DNA of 9,390 nucleotides from Pyrinomonadaceae bacterium (GCA_014379795.1 JACMLC010000793.1:1-9390), one strand, 5' to 3'; positions 1 to 6,588 are shown, counted from the first letter of the stretch. Numbers and translations: made by a program. The notes: generated by a model from the letters alone, not told the origin.

Positions 1-580
1 GCGCGCGGCGCGAATCGAGAGTGCCGATGATCGGCAACGTCAGAATCTTATCCCAGACTTTGATGACCGGCGTGGACAATTCCATCATGTCAACACGCTG
101 TTGTTGAATGATCTCTTCGCGCGAGCGAATGTAATTTTCCACCATCACGAGACCCATCTTATCCAGGAGCTTTGTGAAGTAGGTCATCTCGCGCACAAGG
201 GCATTGGCGTCGCCCTCCAACTCTTCGGCCAGCAAGGCGAGCAGCGTGTCGCGCAAACTCAAAATATAGGTCGCGTTTTCCAGCGGCGTGTAGCCCTTAA
301 AGGCGCGATTGCGCGAAATCTCGTGCAGGAACGCGCGCATCTCGTCAAAGGCAGTCGAGTCGAACTCCGCGCCGCCCGAATCTCTGACCGAGCGCGCGAG
401 CATCTCTACGATTTGCTGCGATTGCCGCCGCAACTCTTTTTTGGGAATCAGCTCATCGCGGAACTCGCCCGACTCCAAACGCTCTTTAATCCAGAGATTG
501 ATAATCTCTTCCTGTCGCCTGACCAGCAGGTCAACCACGTATGGAGCTGCTTCCGCCTGAGCTTTCTCTTCACTAGCCAT
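1..580 (-). CDS. RsbR-like STAS-domain regulator (partial, C-terminus beyond window)
   Basis: The minus strand from an ATG at 580 stays open to the window edge (193 complete codons), so the 3' end is missing. A GAGG ribosome-binding site (588-591) sits 7 nt before the ATG. Residues about 13-160 are predicted helical and charged (VVDLLVRRQEEIINLWIKER near 15-34), like the RsbRD-type N-terminal domain of RsbT co-antagonists. From about residue 167 the segment MELSTPVIKVWDKIL followed by LPIIGTLDSRR is the typical entry into an RsbR-type STAS domain. In the family such proteins build stressosome complexes and are phosphorylated on STAS Ser/Thr residues by an RsbT-like kinase. The Ser in TLDS is at a site where many homologues have Ser or Thr. 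RsbS/RsbT partners would be expected further left but are outside the window. Family assignment is strong; the sensed signal is unknown. Confidence 0.85.
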   Translation of the reverse strand, partial: MASEEKAQAEAAPYVVDLLVRRQEEIINLWIKERLESGEFRDELIPKKELRRQSQQIVEMLARSVRDSGGAEFDSTAFDEMRAFLHEISRNRAFKGYTPLENATYILSLRDTLLALLAEELEGDANALVREMTYFTKLLDKMGLVMVENYIRSREEIIQQQRVDMMELSTPVIKVWDKILTLPIIGTLDSRRA

Positions 581-786
581 GCTTTATCCTCGCTGCCTGA
601 AGCGCGCACAGAGACTGCTTTTGCCACGCTCCGAAATCATCATTAGAGGGGGAGTTGCAACCGCCGCTCTTAACGGGCGGCGTGTGAGCAAAACAAGAAA
701 AGGTATCTTAGCATCGCGGCGGGGAAAAGCAACCACGCACCTAAAGTCAAAAGCGTACCGCCCGTGTTTGACAGATGACAGGCAAG
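581..786. other. Intergenic region upstream of the RsbR-like gene
   Basis: This 206-nt gap separates the stop of the PRMT-like gene from the start of the RsbR-like gene, both on the minus strand. It holds a short GC-rich stem (CCGCC at 662 region pairing with GGCGG near 676-680). A weak minus-strand promoter candidate is also present: TTGCTT (reverse complement of 727-732), a 16-nt spacer, and TAAGAT (reverse complement of 705-710). Each box matches the sigma70 consensus only partly. Open frames crossing the gap on the plus strand are antisense extensions and show no family signature. Confidence 0.3.
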
Positions 787-1827
787 CTATGCCTCAAGTA
801 GCCTGTATCTAAGGCCGGGTTGCTTACCTATCGCATAACAAATCTCTAATCGAGCATGGCTGTTGATAAAGCCCAGCTCGCTCAACATCTTCGGATAGCT
901 GATTCCGGCTTCGTAATCTCCCAGCACATGAGACGCGAACACAGTGACTTCAGTCAGAATCAACAGCGAAAAAGTTTGTTCCGCGATCTGCGGCACGCGC
1001 AGCACACGCACGGGCGAGCACAGAGTCCGGTCAGCTTCATTCGCATCATGCCACAGATGCTGCTCCTTGAAACTTTCAGCCGTCAGCTCAAAGACCTTGC
1101 CCAACTCAATTCGCGCGCGGCTCTCCATTATCGCGGTCGAGCCGGAACCGTTCGCTGCTGGCTGAAACGCAAACTCTCTTTTCAAGTCTGCCAGACACGC
1201 GCGCAAGGTAATCTGCTGCGGAATCAGTATGCCGCCCGCGCGCATCTGCTGTGTGAGATTGAAAGTAATCGCTACTTGCGGCTCATTCGCCAGAGCCATC
1301 TGCATGGTCTCTGTGATGATGACGTGCGGCGCAAACCCTTGTGGGAACTTGTAAGAGACCGCATCAGCCTGAACGTAATCCCGAACGAAATCCGACAGCT
1401 CAAGCGTTTCAATAATCTGCCGCGCAGAGTCCAGCGAACGCTTGTGAATATCCAGCAGCGTAAATTGAACCTGACCGGCTGTAAACTCTGTGGTGAGCGG
1501 AATCATCAGCGGCGCGAACGGCCCGCATCCGGCATAGAGCGCCTGTATGGTTTGCTCTGGAAATCTTTGCTGCGCTTCGATGATCGCATCGCGCACCCCG
1601 CCCAGAAAATTTCGCGTCCGCGCGTAATCTAAAATGCAGCGCGCCGCATCAACCGGAGAGAGGGCTTTGCCTTCATCCAGCAGCGTCTCGCAATGGTCTT
1701 CAGGATTTTGAGAGCCTGCGCGGACTTGTGTGATGCCGGAAAAAAAGTCATGCAGCTCTGCCGCCGCTTTCAAGCTTTCAGCATGATTTTCCCCTTGCAA
1801 AAGTCTCGCCGTAATCTCTGCCAGCAT
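787..1827 (-). CDS. PRMT-like class I SAM-dependent methyltransferase
   Basis: This 346-residue protein has a Rossmann-type SAM-binding core. Motif I is LYAGCGPFA (about 97-105), an acidic strand LLDIHKRSLD (124-133) should contact the SAM ribose, and QADA (about 153-156) fits the adenine-contact region. VIITETMQMALANE (169-182) has two glutamates, E173 and E182, nine residues apart. This is the spacing of the double-E loop of protein arginine methyltransferases, and it is followed by a GGILIP segment (198-203) like the PRMT GG(L)(I)xP turn. The N-terminal about 90 residues are helical and unassigned. A TTG codon at 1872 would extend the protein by 15 residues and overlap the upstream gene. 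I prefer ATG 1827 because GGAGG (1839-1843) lies 11 nt ahead of it and just after the upstream stop; TTG 1830 is also possible. It is the third gene of a minus-strand series. The methyl acceptor is unknown; arginine methylation is an inference from the loop only. Confidence 0.8.
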   Translation of the reverse strand: MLAEITARLLQGENHAESLKAAAELHDFFSGITQVRAGSQNPEDHCETLLDEGKALSPVDAARCILDYARTRNFLGGVRDAIIEAQQRFPEQTIQALYAGCGPFAPLMIPLTTEFTAGQVQFTLLDIHKRSLDSARQIIETLELSDFVRDYVQADAVSYKFPQGFAPHVIITETMQMALANEPQVAITFNLTQQMRAGGILIPQQITLRACLADLKREFAFQPAANGSGSTAIMESRARIELGKVFELTAESFKEQHLWHDANEADRTLCSPVRVLRVPQIAEQTFSLLILTEVTVFASHVLGDYEAGISYPKMLSELGFINSHARLEICYAIGKQPGLRYRLLEA

Positions 1828-1838
1828 CAATAGATGAG

Positions 1839-1843
1839 CCTCC
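1839..1843 (-). promoter_or_regulatory. Ribosome-binding site deciding the PRMT-like gene start
   Basis: GGAGG on the minus strand lies in the few bases after the DUF72 stop codon (1847-1849). It is 11 nt from ATG 1827 and 8 nt from TTG 1830, so it supports one of these starts over the longer TTG 1872 start, which has no clear Shine-Dalgarno sequence. Confidence 0.5.
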
Positions 1844-1846
1844 GAT

Positions 1847-2704
1847 TTAGAAAAGCGATGGTTGGTCTTCAAAATCCGCTGCTTCTGTAACTGGTTGCCC
1901 GAACAGTCTTTTCAATTTATTCGCGCTCGCGGGCGCGTGGCCTTCGTAGAAATTGCTGAAGTAAGCGTAAACGCTCTCCGGTGTGCGTGCGCAGGTTTCC
2001 GCAATCACCTCGCTCCATAATTGCAGGTTGGTATCCTGCGGGCGTTGCACCATGTCGAAGCGCGTCAAATCGCGCTCGCCCATCCAGCGCACGTAAGCGA
2101 AATCGGCAGTCTTCGCGAGCGCGCCCTCGAACATTAAGTCACGCGGAATCCACTGGCCTTCGACCAGCGCGAGCGCGACATTATGCCGCGCAAGCATCTC
2201 TAACACGTCCTCTCTGATCCAGTCGCGGCTGCGAAATTCTATGCTGAAGCGCAGCTCGCGCGGCAGCAGCGCGAGAAACTCACGCAGGGCAAGCAGGTTC
2301 TCAGGCACGGCATCAAAATGCGGCGGCAACTGCACAAGGATAACCGCCAGCTTTTCACCGAGCAGGCTCAAACGATCACAGAATTCCGCGAGCAGGTCTG
2401 CGCTGCTTCCACCACGCAAAGCATTTTCGTGCGTAATCGCCTGCGGCAATTTTAAAGAGAAAGAAAACTGCGGCGGCGTCCGCTTGGCCCATCCGTCAAC
2501 GGTCTGCGCCGAAGGAATCGCATAAAAGGTCGAGTCAACTTCGACCGTGGAAAATGCCCGCGCGTAAATCTCAAGCATTCCCGTTGCGCGCGTGCCGCGC
2601 GGATAAAAGACGCGGTCGCCCCCAGCCGGACCTGTCACCCAGTCGTCATAATTCCACCCCTGGCATCCAACGTGGACGCAATCTCGAAATTTTTCCAAAA
2701 ACAT
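1847..2704 (-). CDS. DUF72 (YecE-like) TIM-barrel protein
   Basis: This 285-residue protein has the usual length and the ordered motifs of DUF72/YecE. VGCQGWNYDDWV comes near the N-terminus (about 12-23), then FYPRGT, FSTVEVDSTFYAIPS (about 51-65), FSFSLKLPQAITH, VQLPPHF, SIEFRSRDW, YVRWMG and a C-terminal YAYFSNFYEGHAPASANKL. The fold is a TIM barrel of unsettled biochemical function, probably cytoplasmic because no signal peptide or membrane segment is present. The ATG at 2704 is used as the start; a TTG two codons upstream (2710) is an alternative, and neither has a strong Shine-Dalgarno sequence. The stop is followed 19 nt later by the PRMT-like start, so the two are probably co-transcribed. 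The family call is firm; the role is unknown. Confidence 0.93.
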   Translation of the reverse strand: MFLEKFRDCVHVGCQGWNYDDWVTGPAGGDRVFYPRGTRATGMLEIYARAFSTVEVDSTFYAIPSAQTVDGWAKRTPPQFSFSLKLPQAITHENALRGGSSADLLAEFCDRLSLLGEKLAVILVQLPPHFDAVPENLLALREFLALLPRELRFSIEFRSRDWIREDVLEMLARHNVALALVEGQWIPRDLMFEGALAKTADFAYVRWMGERDLTRFDMVQRPQDTNLQLWSEVIAETCARTPESVYAYFSNFYEGHAPASANKLKRLFGQPVTEAADFEDQPSLF

Positions 2705-2711
2705 TTTCAAA

Positions 2712-2792
2712 TAGTCTTAAGTCTAGAGTCAGGAGTCAAATACAACTTCTTTGCTTTGACTCTCGACTCCTGACTCTAGACTCCCGACTCCT
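2712..2792. repeat. Heptamer (GACTCNN) repeat cluster forming a hairpin
   Basis: Five GACTCNN heptamers run head to tail at 2758, 2765, 2772, 2779 and 2786. The opposite orientation (NNGTCNN) occurs at 2712, 2719, 2726 and 2733, also with a 7-nt period. As a result 2720-2737 is a perfect 18-bp inverted repeat of 2765-2782, with a 27-nt loop. The cluster fills nearly the whole gap between the methyltransferase stop (2792-2794) and the DUF72 start, so any minus-strand transcript would carry a long stem there. It could slow or end transcription, stabilise mRNA, or be a neutral expansion. There is no T-tract typical of an intrinsic terminator directly after the stem. Confidence 0.85.
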
Positions 2793-3421
2793 CACTTCTC
2801 ATTGTTCTTGAGAATGATGATATTGATGATGCCGAGCGCGTGCCGCTCGATGCGTGTGATGCTGAGTCCGGCGCGCTCTGCTTCTTCAGCCGTCCGGCGG
2901 TTGAAGTGATCGTCGAACAGCGCGACGGTCAAAATACTGAGCGCGTCGAAAACGTAGCCCAGCAATCCTTTCGGCCTGACATGCTCAAGCAGCGCGATAG
3001 TTCCACCTGCACGCACGACGCGGCGCAATTCGGCGAAAGCCTCCGTCGGTGAAGCGATGGAGCAAAAGACCAGCGTCGCCACCGCCGCGTCAAACGAAGC
3101 ATCCGCAAACGGAAGTTTTTCCGCACAATTTTGGACGAGATGCAGGCGGCGCTTTCGCTCTTTGCCGCGCGCCAACTCAAGCATCTTAAAGCTTAACTCG
3201 CTCGCCACGCCGCGCGCGCTTTCGGGGTACAAGCCAAAATTCGCGCCCGTGCCTGCGCCGACTTCGAGCAGGCGCGCTGTCGCAGGCAAGGCCGCGAAAG
3301 TCTTGGCGCGAAGGCGCGCGAGCAGCCAGCGTTCGAGCGGTCGCATCGCTTTGTCGTAATGCGGAGCGATGTGATCGTAAGTTGCGGATTTGTCCGATGC
3401 TCGCGGAGCAGTTATCTTCAT
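2792..3421 (-). CDS. Class I SAM-dependent methyltransferase (Methyltransf_11/UbiE-like)
   Basis: This 209-residue protein has the full motif set of small-molecule methyltransferases. YDHIAPHYDKAM (15-26) forms the N-terminal helix seen in UbiE-like enzymes. Motif I is LLEVGAGTGANF (51-62), followed by VASELSFKMLELAR (72-85) with the SAM-ribose acidic residue, then NCAEKLPFADASFDAAVATLVFCSI (motif II region, 98-122) and RAGGTIALLEHVR (137-149). The tail DDHFNRRTAEEAERAGLSI is typical of this group, which includes lipid and quinone methyltransferases. The substrate cannot be read from the sequence. The ATG start (3421) has a short-spaced GAAGG ahead of it. It is the first gene of the minus-strand series and diverges from the SUMF1-like gene. 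Confidence 0.9.
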   Translation of the reverse strand: MKITAPRASDKSATYDHIAPHYDKAMRPLERWLLARLRAKTFAALPATARLLEVGAGTGANFGLYPESARGVASELSFKMLELARGKERKRRLHLVQNCAEKLPFADASFDAAVATLVFCSIASPTEAFAELRRVVRAGGTIALLEHVRPKGLLGYVFDALSILTVALFDDHFNRRTAEEAERAGLSITRIERHALGIINIIILKNNEK

Positions 3422-3713
3422 GCGCCTTCAAGTTCTTTTGTCCAAAAATATATGTCATCCCTATTCTTGATTGTTGTTCAAAAATATCTACTTAGCGGTT
3501 ATAATCCGCACGCAGAAAGAAAACTCAACTTGATAAGCTGTCGCCTCAATTAAGCTTATTCAATCGTGTCGCTTACTTAATTTTCCCGCTCGCATTGCTT
3601 GGAGATAATGTAACAGGAAATCACACTAACAGTAACACTATCTCGCTGACATAAAACTCAAGATGCCTGACCTCTGTGCGGCCTGACCACGAAGAGTGGA
3701 ATTGGTGGAGAAT
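3422..3713. other. Divergent intergenic region with leader hairpin
   Basis: This AT-richer gap lies between the divergent methyltransferase and SUMF1-like genes. Apart from the promoter annotated separately it contains an inverted repeat, TTGATAAGCT (3530-3539) against AGCTTATTCAA (3553-3563), which pairs with one bulge around a 13-nt loop. It would lie in the 5' leader if the 3477-3505 promoter is used. GGAGATAATGTAA at 3601-3613 recurs upstream of the FHA-like gene. TATATT on the minus strand near 3447-3452 could be a -10 box for the left-pointing genes, but no matching -35 was found. Confidence 0.4.
3477..3505 (+). promoter_or_regulatory. Candidate sigma70-type promoter for the SUMF1-like/kinase operon
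   Basis: TTCAAA (3477-3482, four of six consensus positions), a 17-nt spacer and a perfect TATAAT (3500-3505) lie in the divergent intergenic gap and point toward the SUMF1-like gene. Transcription would start near 3512 and leave a leader of about 200 nt. Acidobacterial promoter consensus is not well fixed, so this rests on the general bacterial pattern. Confidence 0.5.
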
Positions 3714-4721
3714 ATGGAAAGCGGTGAGATTATAAAAAAGCCTGCGGCCACGCCGACCGACGATGATCTTCATTCAGATGAAGTTGATCACCAAGGATTA
3801 GCGCGTCTGGTCGCGGCAAGCCCTACGCAAACCGCCTCTGCGTCAGTCCCTCAACACGCGCTGGGCAGGAAAAATAGTTTCCCTTTAATCGCGCTTATCC
3901 TTATCGCTCTTGTGCTTCTGGCTGGCGCAGCTATTTACTGGTCATCGCTAAGCATGACAGCAGATTTACCCGACGCGCCTGACAATAATTACAACCAGCC
4001 AAACTCGAACCAACCACCTACGTCCGGAACTTACATCAAGCCTGAGATGATCTCGATTCCCGGCGGCGCCTTTCAGATGGGGCGCAACGATGGGCCAGAG
4101 CTAGAGTCCCCAGCCCATCAAGTGACAGTCGTCTCCTTCGCCATGGATAACACAGAGGTCACAAACGCAGAGTATCTGGACTTTGTGCGAGAGACGAATT
4201 ATACGCCACCCGACCATTGGGAGGATGGCAAGCCTTTATCCGGTCAGGAGCAATGGCCTGCCACAAATGTTGCGATTGATGACGCCAAAGCCTTTGCCGC
4301 GTGGCGCTCAAAACGCGACAGCGCGACCTATCGCCTGCCCACCGAAGAGGAATGGGAATATGCTGCGCGCAACGGCGACCAAGGAAATTTGTATCCGTGG
4401 GGCAATAGCTGGTCTGCAAATCGTGCGGTGGTTGACGGAGCTTCGCCTAAACCTGTGGGTTCATTCCCGGAAGGCAAGAATCGGTGGGGAGTGCTGGATT
4501 TAGTAGGCAATGTGTGGGAGTGGACTTCCTCCAAGGCTGCTTATTATCCCGGTAACAGTGCCTCTGTAACTGCCGAGCATCAAGACTCAATGGTTTATCG
4601 CGGTGGCTCATACGCGACCAGAGCGCAGGAGACACAGGCGACCGGAACCTTGCGCAACTGGCAGAGACCAACAACCAAACATACCACTTTAGGTTTCCGT
4701 CTGGTGCGCGAAGGAAAATGA
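3714..4721 (+). CDS. Membrane-anchored SUMF1/FGE-like domain protein, cysteine-free
   Basis: Counting from the ATG at 3714 the protein has 335 residues. An acidic, polar cytoplasmic tail (1-55) precedes a hydrophobic segment FPLIALILIALVLLAGAAIYW-type (about 56-76). A Pro/Asn/Gln linker follows, then a complete formylglycine-generating-enzyme-like (SUMF1) domain from about 112 to the end. Family landmarks are MISIPGGAFQMG, TEVTNAEYLDFV, YRLPTEEEWEYAARNG, LYPWGN, DLVGNVWEWTSS, VYRGGSY and LGFRLVRE. The topology predicts the domain outside the cytoplasm. True FGE oxidises a sulfatase Cys using a copper site made by two Cys in the GGSW region; here that region reads GGSYATRAQETQ and the whole protein has no Cys, so FGE catalysis is unlikely. 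A GTG at 3696 is an alternative start; GGTGGAG just before 3714 supports the ATG. The gene ends 4 nt before the kinase start, suggesting coupled expression and joint function. Confidence 0.88.
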   Translation: MESGEIIKKPAATPTDDDLHSDEVDHQGLARLVAASPTQTASASVPQHALGRKNSFPLIALILIALVLLAGAAIYWSSLSMTADLPDAPDNNYNQPNSNQPPTSGTYIKPEMISIPGGAFQMGRNDGPELESPAHQVTVVSFAMDNTEVTNAEYLDFVRETNYTPPDHWEDGKPLSGQEQWPATNVAIDDAKAFAAWRSKRDSATYRLPTEEEWEYAARNGDQGNLYPWGNSWSANRAVVDGASPKPVGSFPEGKNRWGVLDLVGNVWEWTSSKAAYYPGNSASVTAEHQDSMVYRGGSYATRAQETQATGTLRNWQRPTTKHTTLGFRLVREGK

Positions 4722-4725
4722 TTTG

Positions 4726-6276
4726 ATGGCTGCTGCTGCGGGCACACGCTTGGGTCGTTATGAAATTCGCTCGCTGCTCGGCGCGGGCGGGATGGGCGAA
4801 GTGTATCTGGCGCAAGACACACAGCTTGACCGGGATGTGGCTTTGAAAATTCTCCCGGCGCATCTGGCTTCCGACGAACAGCGCATGCGCCGCTTCGCGC
4901 AGGAGGCCAAAGCTGCTTCGGCTCTTAACCATCCGAACATCATTACGATTCATGAAGTCGGGCAGGCTGAATCCGTACACTTTATCGCCACCGAATTTAT
5001 AGACGGGGTCACGCTCCGGCAACTGATGTTGCGTGCGCGGATGACTTTGCGCGAGACGTTTGACATCATCATTCAGGTCGCCTCAGCGCTCACTTCCGCG
5101 CATGCGGCAGGCATCGTGCATCGTGACATCAAGCCCGAAAATATCATGTTGCGCGCAGACGGTTATGTCAAAGTTCTGGACTTCGGTCTTGCCAAGCTCT
5201 CAGAAACAGCCGCGAAGCAACAAGTCAGCGACCCGGAAGCCCCGACCAAACCGGCGATTCATACCGATCCGGGCGTCGTCATGGGCACGGTTATTTACAT
5301 GTCGCCGGAACAGGCGCGCGGCCTCTCTGTAGATGCGCGGTCTGACATTTGGAGTTTTGGCATTGTTCTCTATGAGATGCTGACTGGCCGCCTGCCTTTC
5401 AACGGAGCCACGGCCAGTGATGTCATCGCCGCAATTCTCGAACATGAGCCGAAGCCGCTTAAGTTCTACTCGCCCAATATCTCCGCCGAGCTGGAACGAA
5501 TCGCCAGTAAGGCTCTCGCCAAAGATTTGGAAGAGCGATACCAGACGATTAAGGATTTATTGATTGACCTGCGCCGGTTAAAGCGGCAACTGGATGTTGA
5601 GGCTGAGCTGGAGCGAACTATCCGGCACGAAGATGCTGGCGACGCTGTGACTGGCGAGAGCAGGCAAGTAGGAACTTCTACCGCAGGCGAATCGGGAGCG
5701 AATACTACACAACTTGAAGGCGCACGCGCGACTTCCAGCGCAGAATATTTTGTCGCAGAAATCAAACGGCACAAGAAAAGCTCGATTGCGGCGCTGGTCT
5801 TTCTTCTCACCATCGCCGCTGGCCTTGTCTATCTGCGCTATGGCAGGGGGACGGAGATAGACTCTATTGTCGTCCTGCCTTTCACCCCTGCGACAACCGA
5901 AGCCGGAAAAGAAGCCGGAATAGTAGACCTTTGTGAAGGCATTACCCAGGGCATAACCGATGGTCTACCAACTCAAGGGTTGCGTGTCGTGCCGCGAAGC
6001 ACTGTGCTTAGCCACAAAGGGCAATCCAGCGAACCACAAAAAATCGGCGAAGAACTGAAGGCGCGCGCCGTGTTGACCGGCAAGGTTTTTAAGAGTGGCG
6101 CTACGTTGATTGTCGATGTCGAGTTGATTGATGTAACCAATGTCGCGCATCTGTGGGGCGCGCGATTTAAAAGAAACCAGCCTGACCTCATCGGCGGCGC
6201 ATCTTCTCTTGAGCTGCAAGACAGTCTTTCAAAGGAGATACTCGACAAGTTGAAGGCAAAGCTCAAAGGCCAGTGA
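4726..6276 (+). CDS. Transmembrane Ser/Thr protein kinase with TolB-N/FlgO-like C-terminal domain
   Basis: The 516-residue protein begins with a complete PknB-type (Hanks) kinase domain: glycine loop GAGGMGEV (19-26), ATP-binding K41 in VALKIL, catalytic HRDIKPEN (132-139), DFG (152-154), a long activation segment ending MGTVIYMSPEQ (186-196), then SDIWSFG and LTGRLPF. After a charged, Ser/Thr-rich juxtamembrane stretch (about 290-345), a single hydrophobic segment (about 353-371) crosses the membrane. The C-terminal part (380-516) reads IDSIVVLPF, EGITQGITDGL, LRVVPRSTVL, KARAVLTGKV and VDVELIDVTNVAHLWG. That is the pattern of the TolB N-terminal/FlgO-like module often attached to bacterial kinases, cyclases and regulators. 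ATG 4726 is preceded by AAGGA (4711-4715); a TTG one codon earlier is less likely. It starts 4 nt after the SUMF1-like stop, so it is translationally coupled. All residues needed for kinase activity are visible; substrates are unknown. Confidence 0.95.
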   Translation: MAAAAGTRLGRYEIRSLLGAGGMGEVYLAQDTQLDRDVALKILPAHLASDEQRMRRFAQEAKAASALNHPNIITIHEVGQAESVHFIATEFIDGVTLRQLMLRARMTLRETFDIIIQVASALTSAHAAGIVHRDIKPENIMLRADGYVKVLDFGLAKLSETAAKQQVSDPEAPTKPAIHTDPGVVMGTVIYMSPEQARGLSVDARSDIWSFGIVLYEMLTGRLPFNGATASDVIAAILEHEPKPLKFYSPNISAELERIASKALAKDLEERYQTIKDLLIDLRRLKRQLDVEAELERTIRHEDAGDAVTGESRQVGTSTAGESGANTTQLEGARATSSAEYFVAEIKRHKKSSIAALVFLLTIAAGLVYLRYGRGTEIDSIVVLPFTPATTEAGKEAGIVDLCEGITQGITDGLPTQGLRVVPRSTVLSHKGQSSEPQKIGEELKARAVLTGKVFKSGATLIVDVELIDVTNVAHLWGARFKRNQPDLIGGASSLELQDSLSKEILDKLKAKLKGQ

Positions 6277-6362
6277 TGAAATCAAGCGATATTCATGATT
6301 ACCGCAGCCGCATGAAGTCTGGACACTTTTTGTTTTGTCGCTGAAGGCGACGAACAGTAAAG

Positions 6363-6395
6363 CGTAGGGTTAAGGCTGAAAGCCGCAACCCTACG
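6363..6395. repeat. Left middle hairpin of the nested palindrome
   Basis: CGTAGGGTT (6363-6371) pairs perfectly with AACCCTACG (6387-6395). Inside, GGCT (6374-6377) pairs with AGCC (6381-6384) around a GAA loop. It mirrors the right middle hairpin at 6495-6524 about the axis of the large palindrome. Confidence 0.85.
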
Positions 6396-6410
6396 TCGAG
6401 TGCCGGTGGT

Positions 6411-6476
6411 GTTCCGTCTCCGAATGGAGACGAACCTCATGTTTGTCGAATGTTCGTCTCCATTCGGAGACGAAAC
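6411..6476. repeat. Central inverted repeat of the nested palindrome
   Basis: Arms 6411-6435 and 6452-6476 are 24/25 complementary around a 16-nt spacer. Each arm contains its own 7-bp stem (CGTCTCC with GGAGACG) closed by a 4-nt loop, so the unit can fold either as one long stem or as two adjacent hairpins. Confidence 0.85.
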
Positions 6477-6494
6477 AATGTTCGCACACTGGTT

Positions 6495-6524
6495 CGTAGG
6501 GTTACGCCTTCGGCTCACCCTACG
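6495..6524. repeat. Right middle hairpin of the nested palindrome
   Basis: CGTAGGGT (6495-6502) pairs with ACCCTACG (6517-6524), with an inner GCC-TTC-GGC stem (6506-6514). It is the symmetric counterpart of 6363-6395 and shares its CGTAGGGT ends. Confidence 0.8.
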
Positions 6525-6588
6525 CTATATTCTCGGTCGCTTTCAGCGACAAAAACAAAAAACGTCCAGACATCAACTCGAACTGAAT

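Larger units (their letters stand above)
6317..6571. repeat. 255-bp nested imperfect palindrome (MITE/REP-like element)
   Basis: The segment is symmetrical around about 6444. The outer arms 6317-6351 and 6536-6571 pair with only about four differences including one single-base indel; both begin with GTCTGGAC as read inward. The middle hairpins 6363-6395 and 6495-6524 mirror each other, and the central arms 6411-6435 and 6452-6476 match at 24 of 25 positions. Every component is also a small hairpin by itself, for example GTCGC-loop-GCGAC in each outer arm. It lies between the stops of the convergent kinase and TPR genes and does not disrupt either. No transposase is encoded. A non-autonomous palindromic repeat is the best explanation. 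It may also act as a two-way transcription barrier, although no T-tract follows the stems. Confidence 0.85.

Noticed and set aside
101..646. Long plus-strand open frame of 181 codons
   Set aside because: It is antisense to the RsbR-like gene, whose minus-strand frame shows clear family motifs and a ribosome-binding site; the plus-strand product shows no recognisable motif.
856..1632. Plus-strand open frame of 258 codons
   Set aside because: It lies wholly opposite the PRMT-like methyltransferase and is rich in Arg, Gln and His with no domain pattern, as expected for an antisense frame in GC-rich DNA.
3714..4721. A true formylglycine-generating enzyme with a sulfatase substrate
   Set aside because: The protein has no cysteine, so the catalytic copper-binding pair is missing, and no sulfatase gene is in the window.
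4447..5022. Minus-strand open frame of 191 codons across the SUMF1-like/kinase junction
   Set aside because: It overlaps two well-supported plus-strand genes and encodes no recognisable motif.
6317..6571. CRISPR array or intrinsic terminator
   Set aside because: The repeats are inverted and symmetric, not direct repeats with unique spacers. The stems are not followed by a T-tract on either strand, so a classical intrinsic terminator is not supported.
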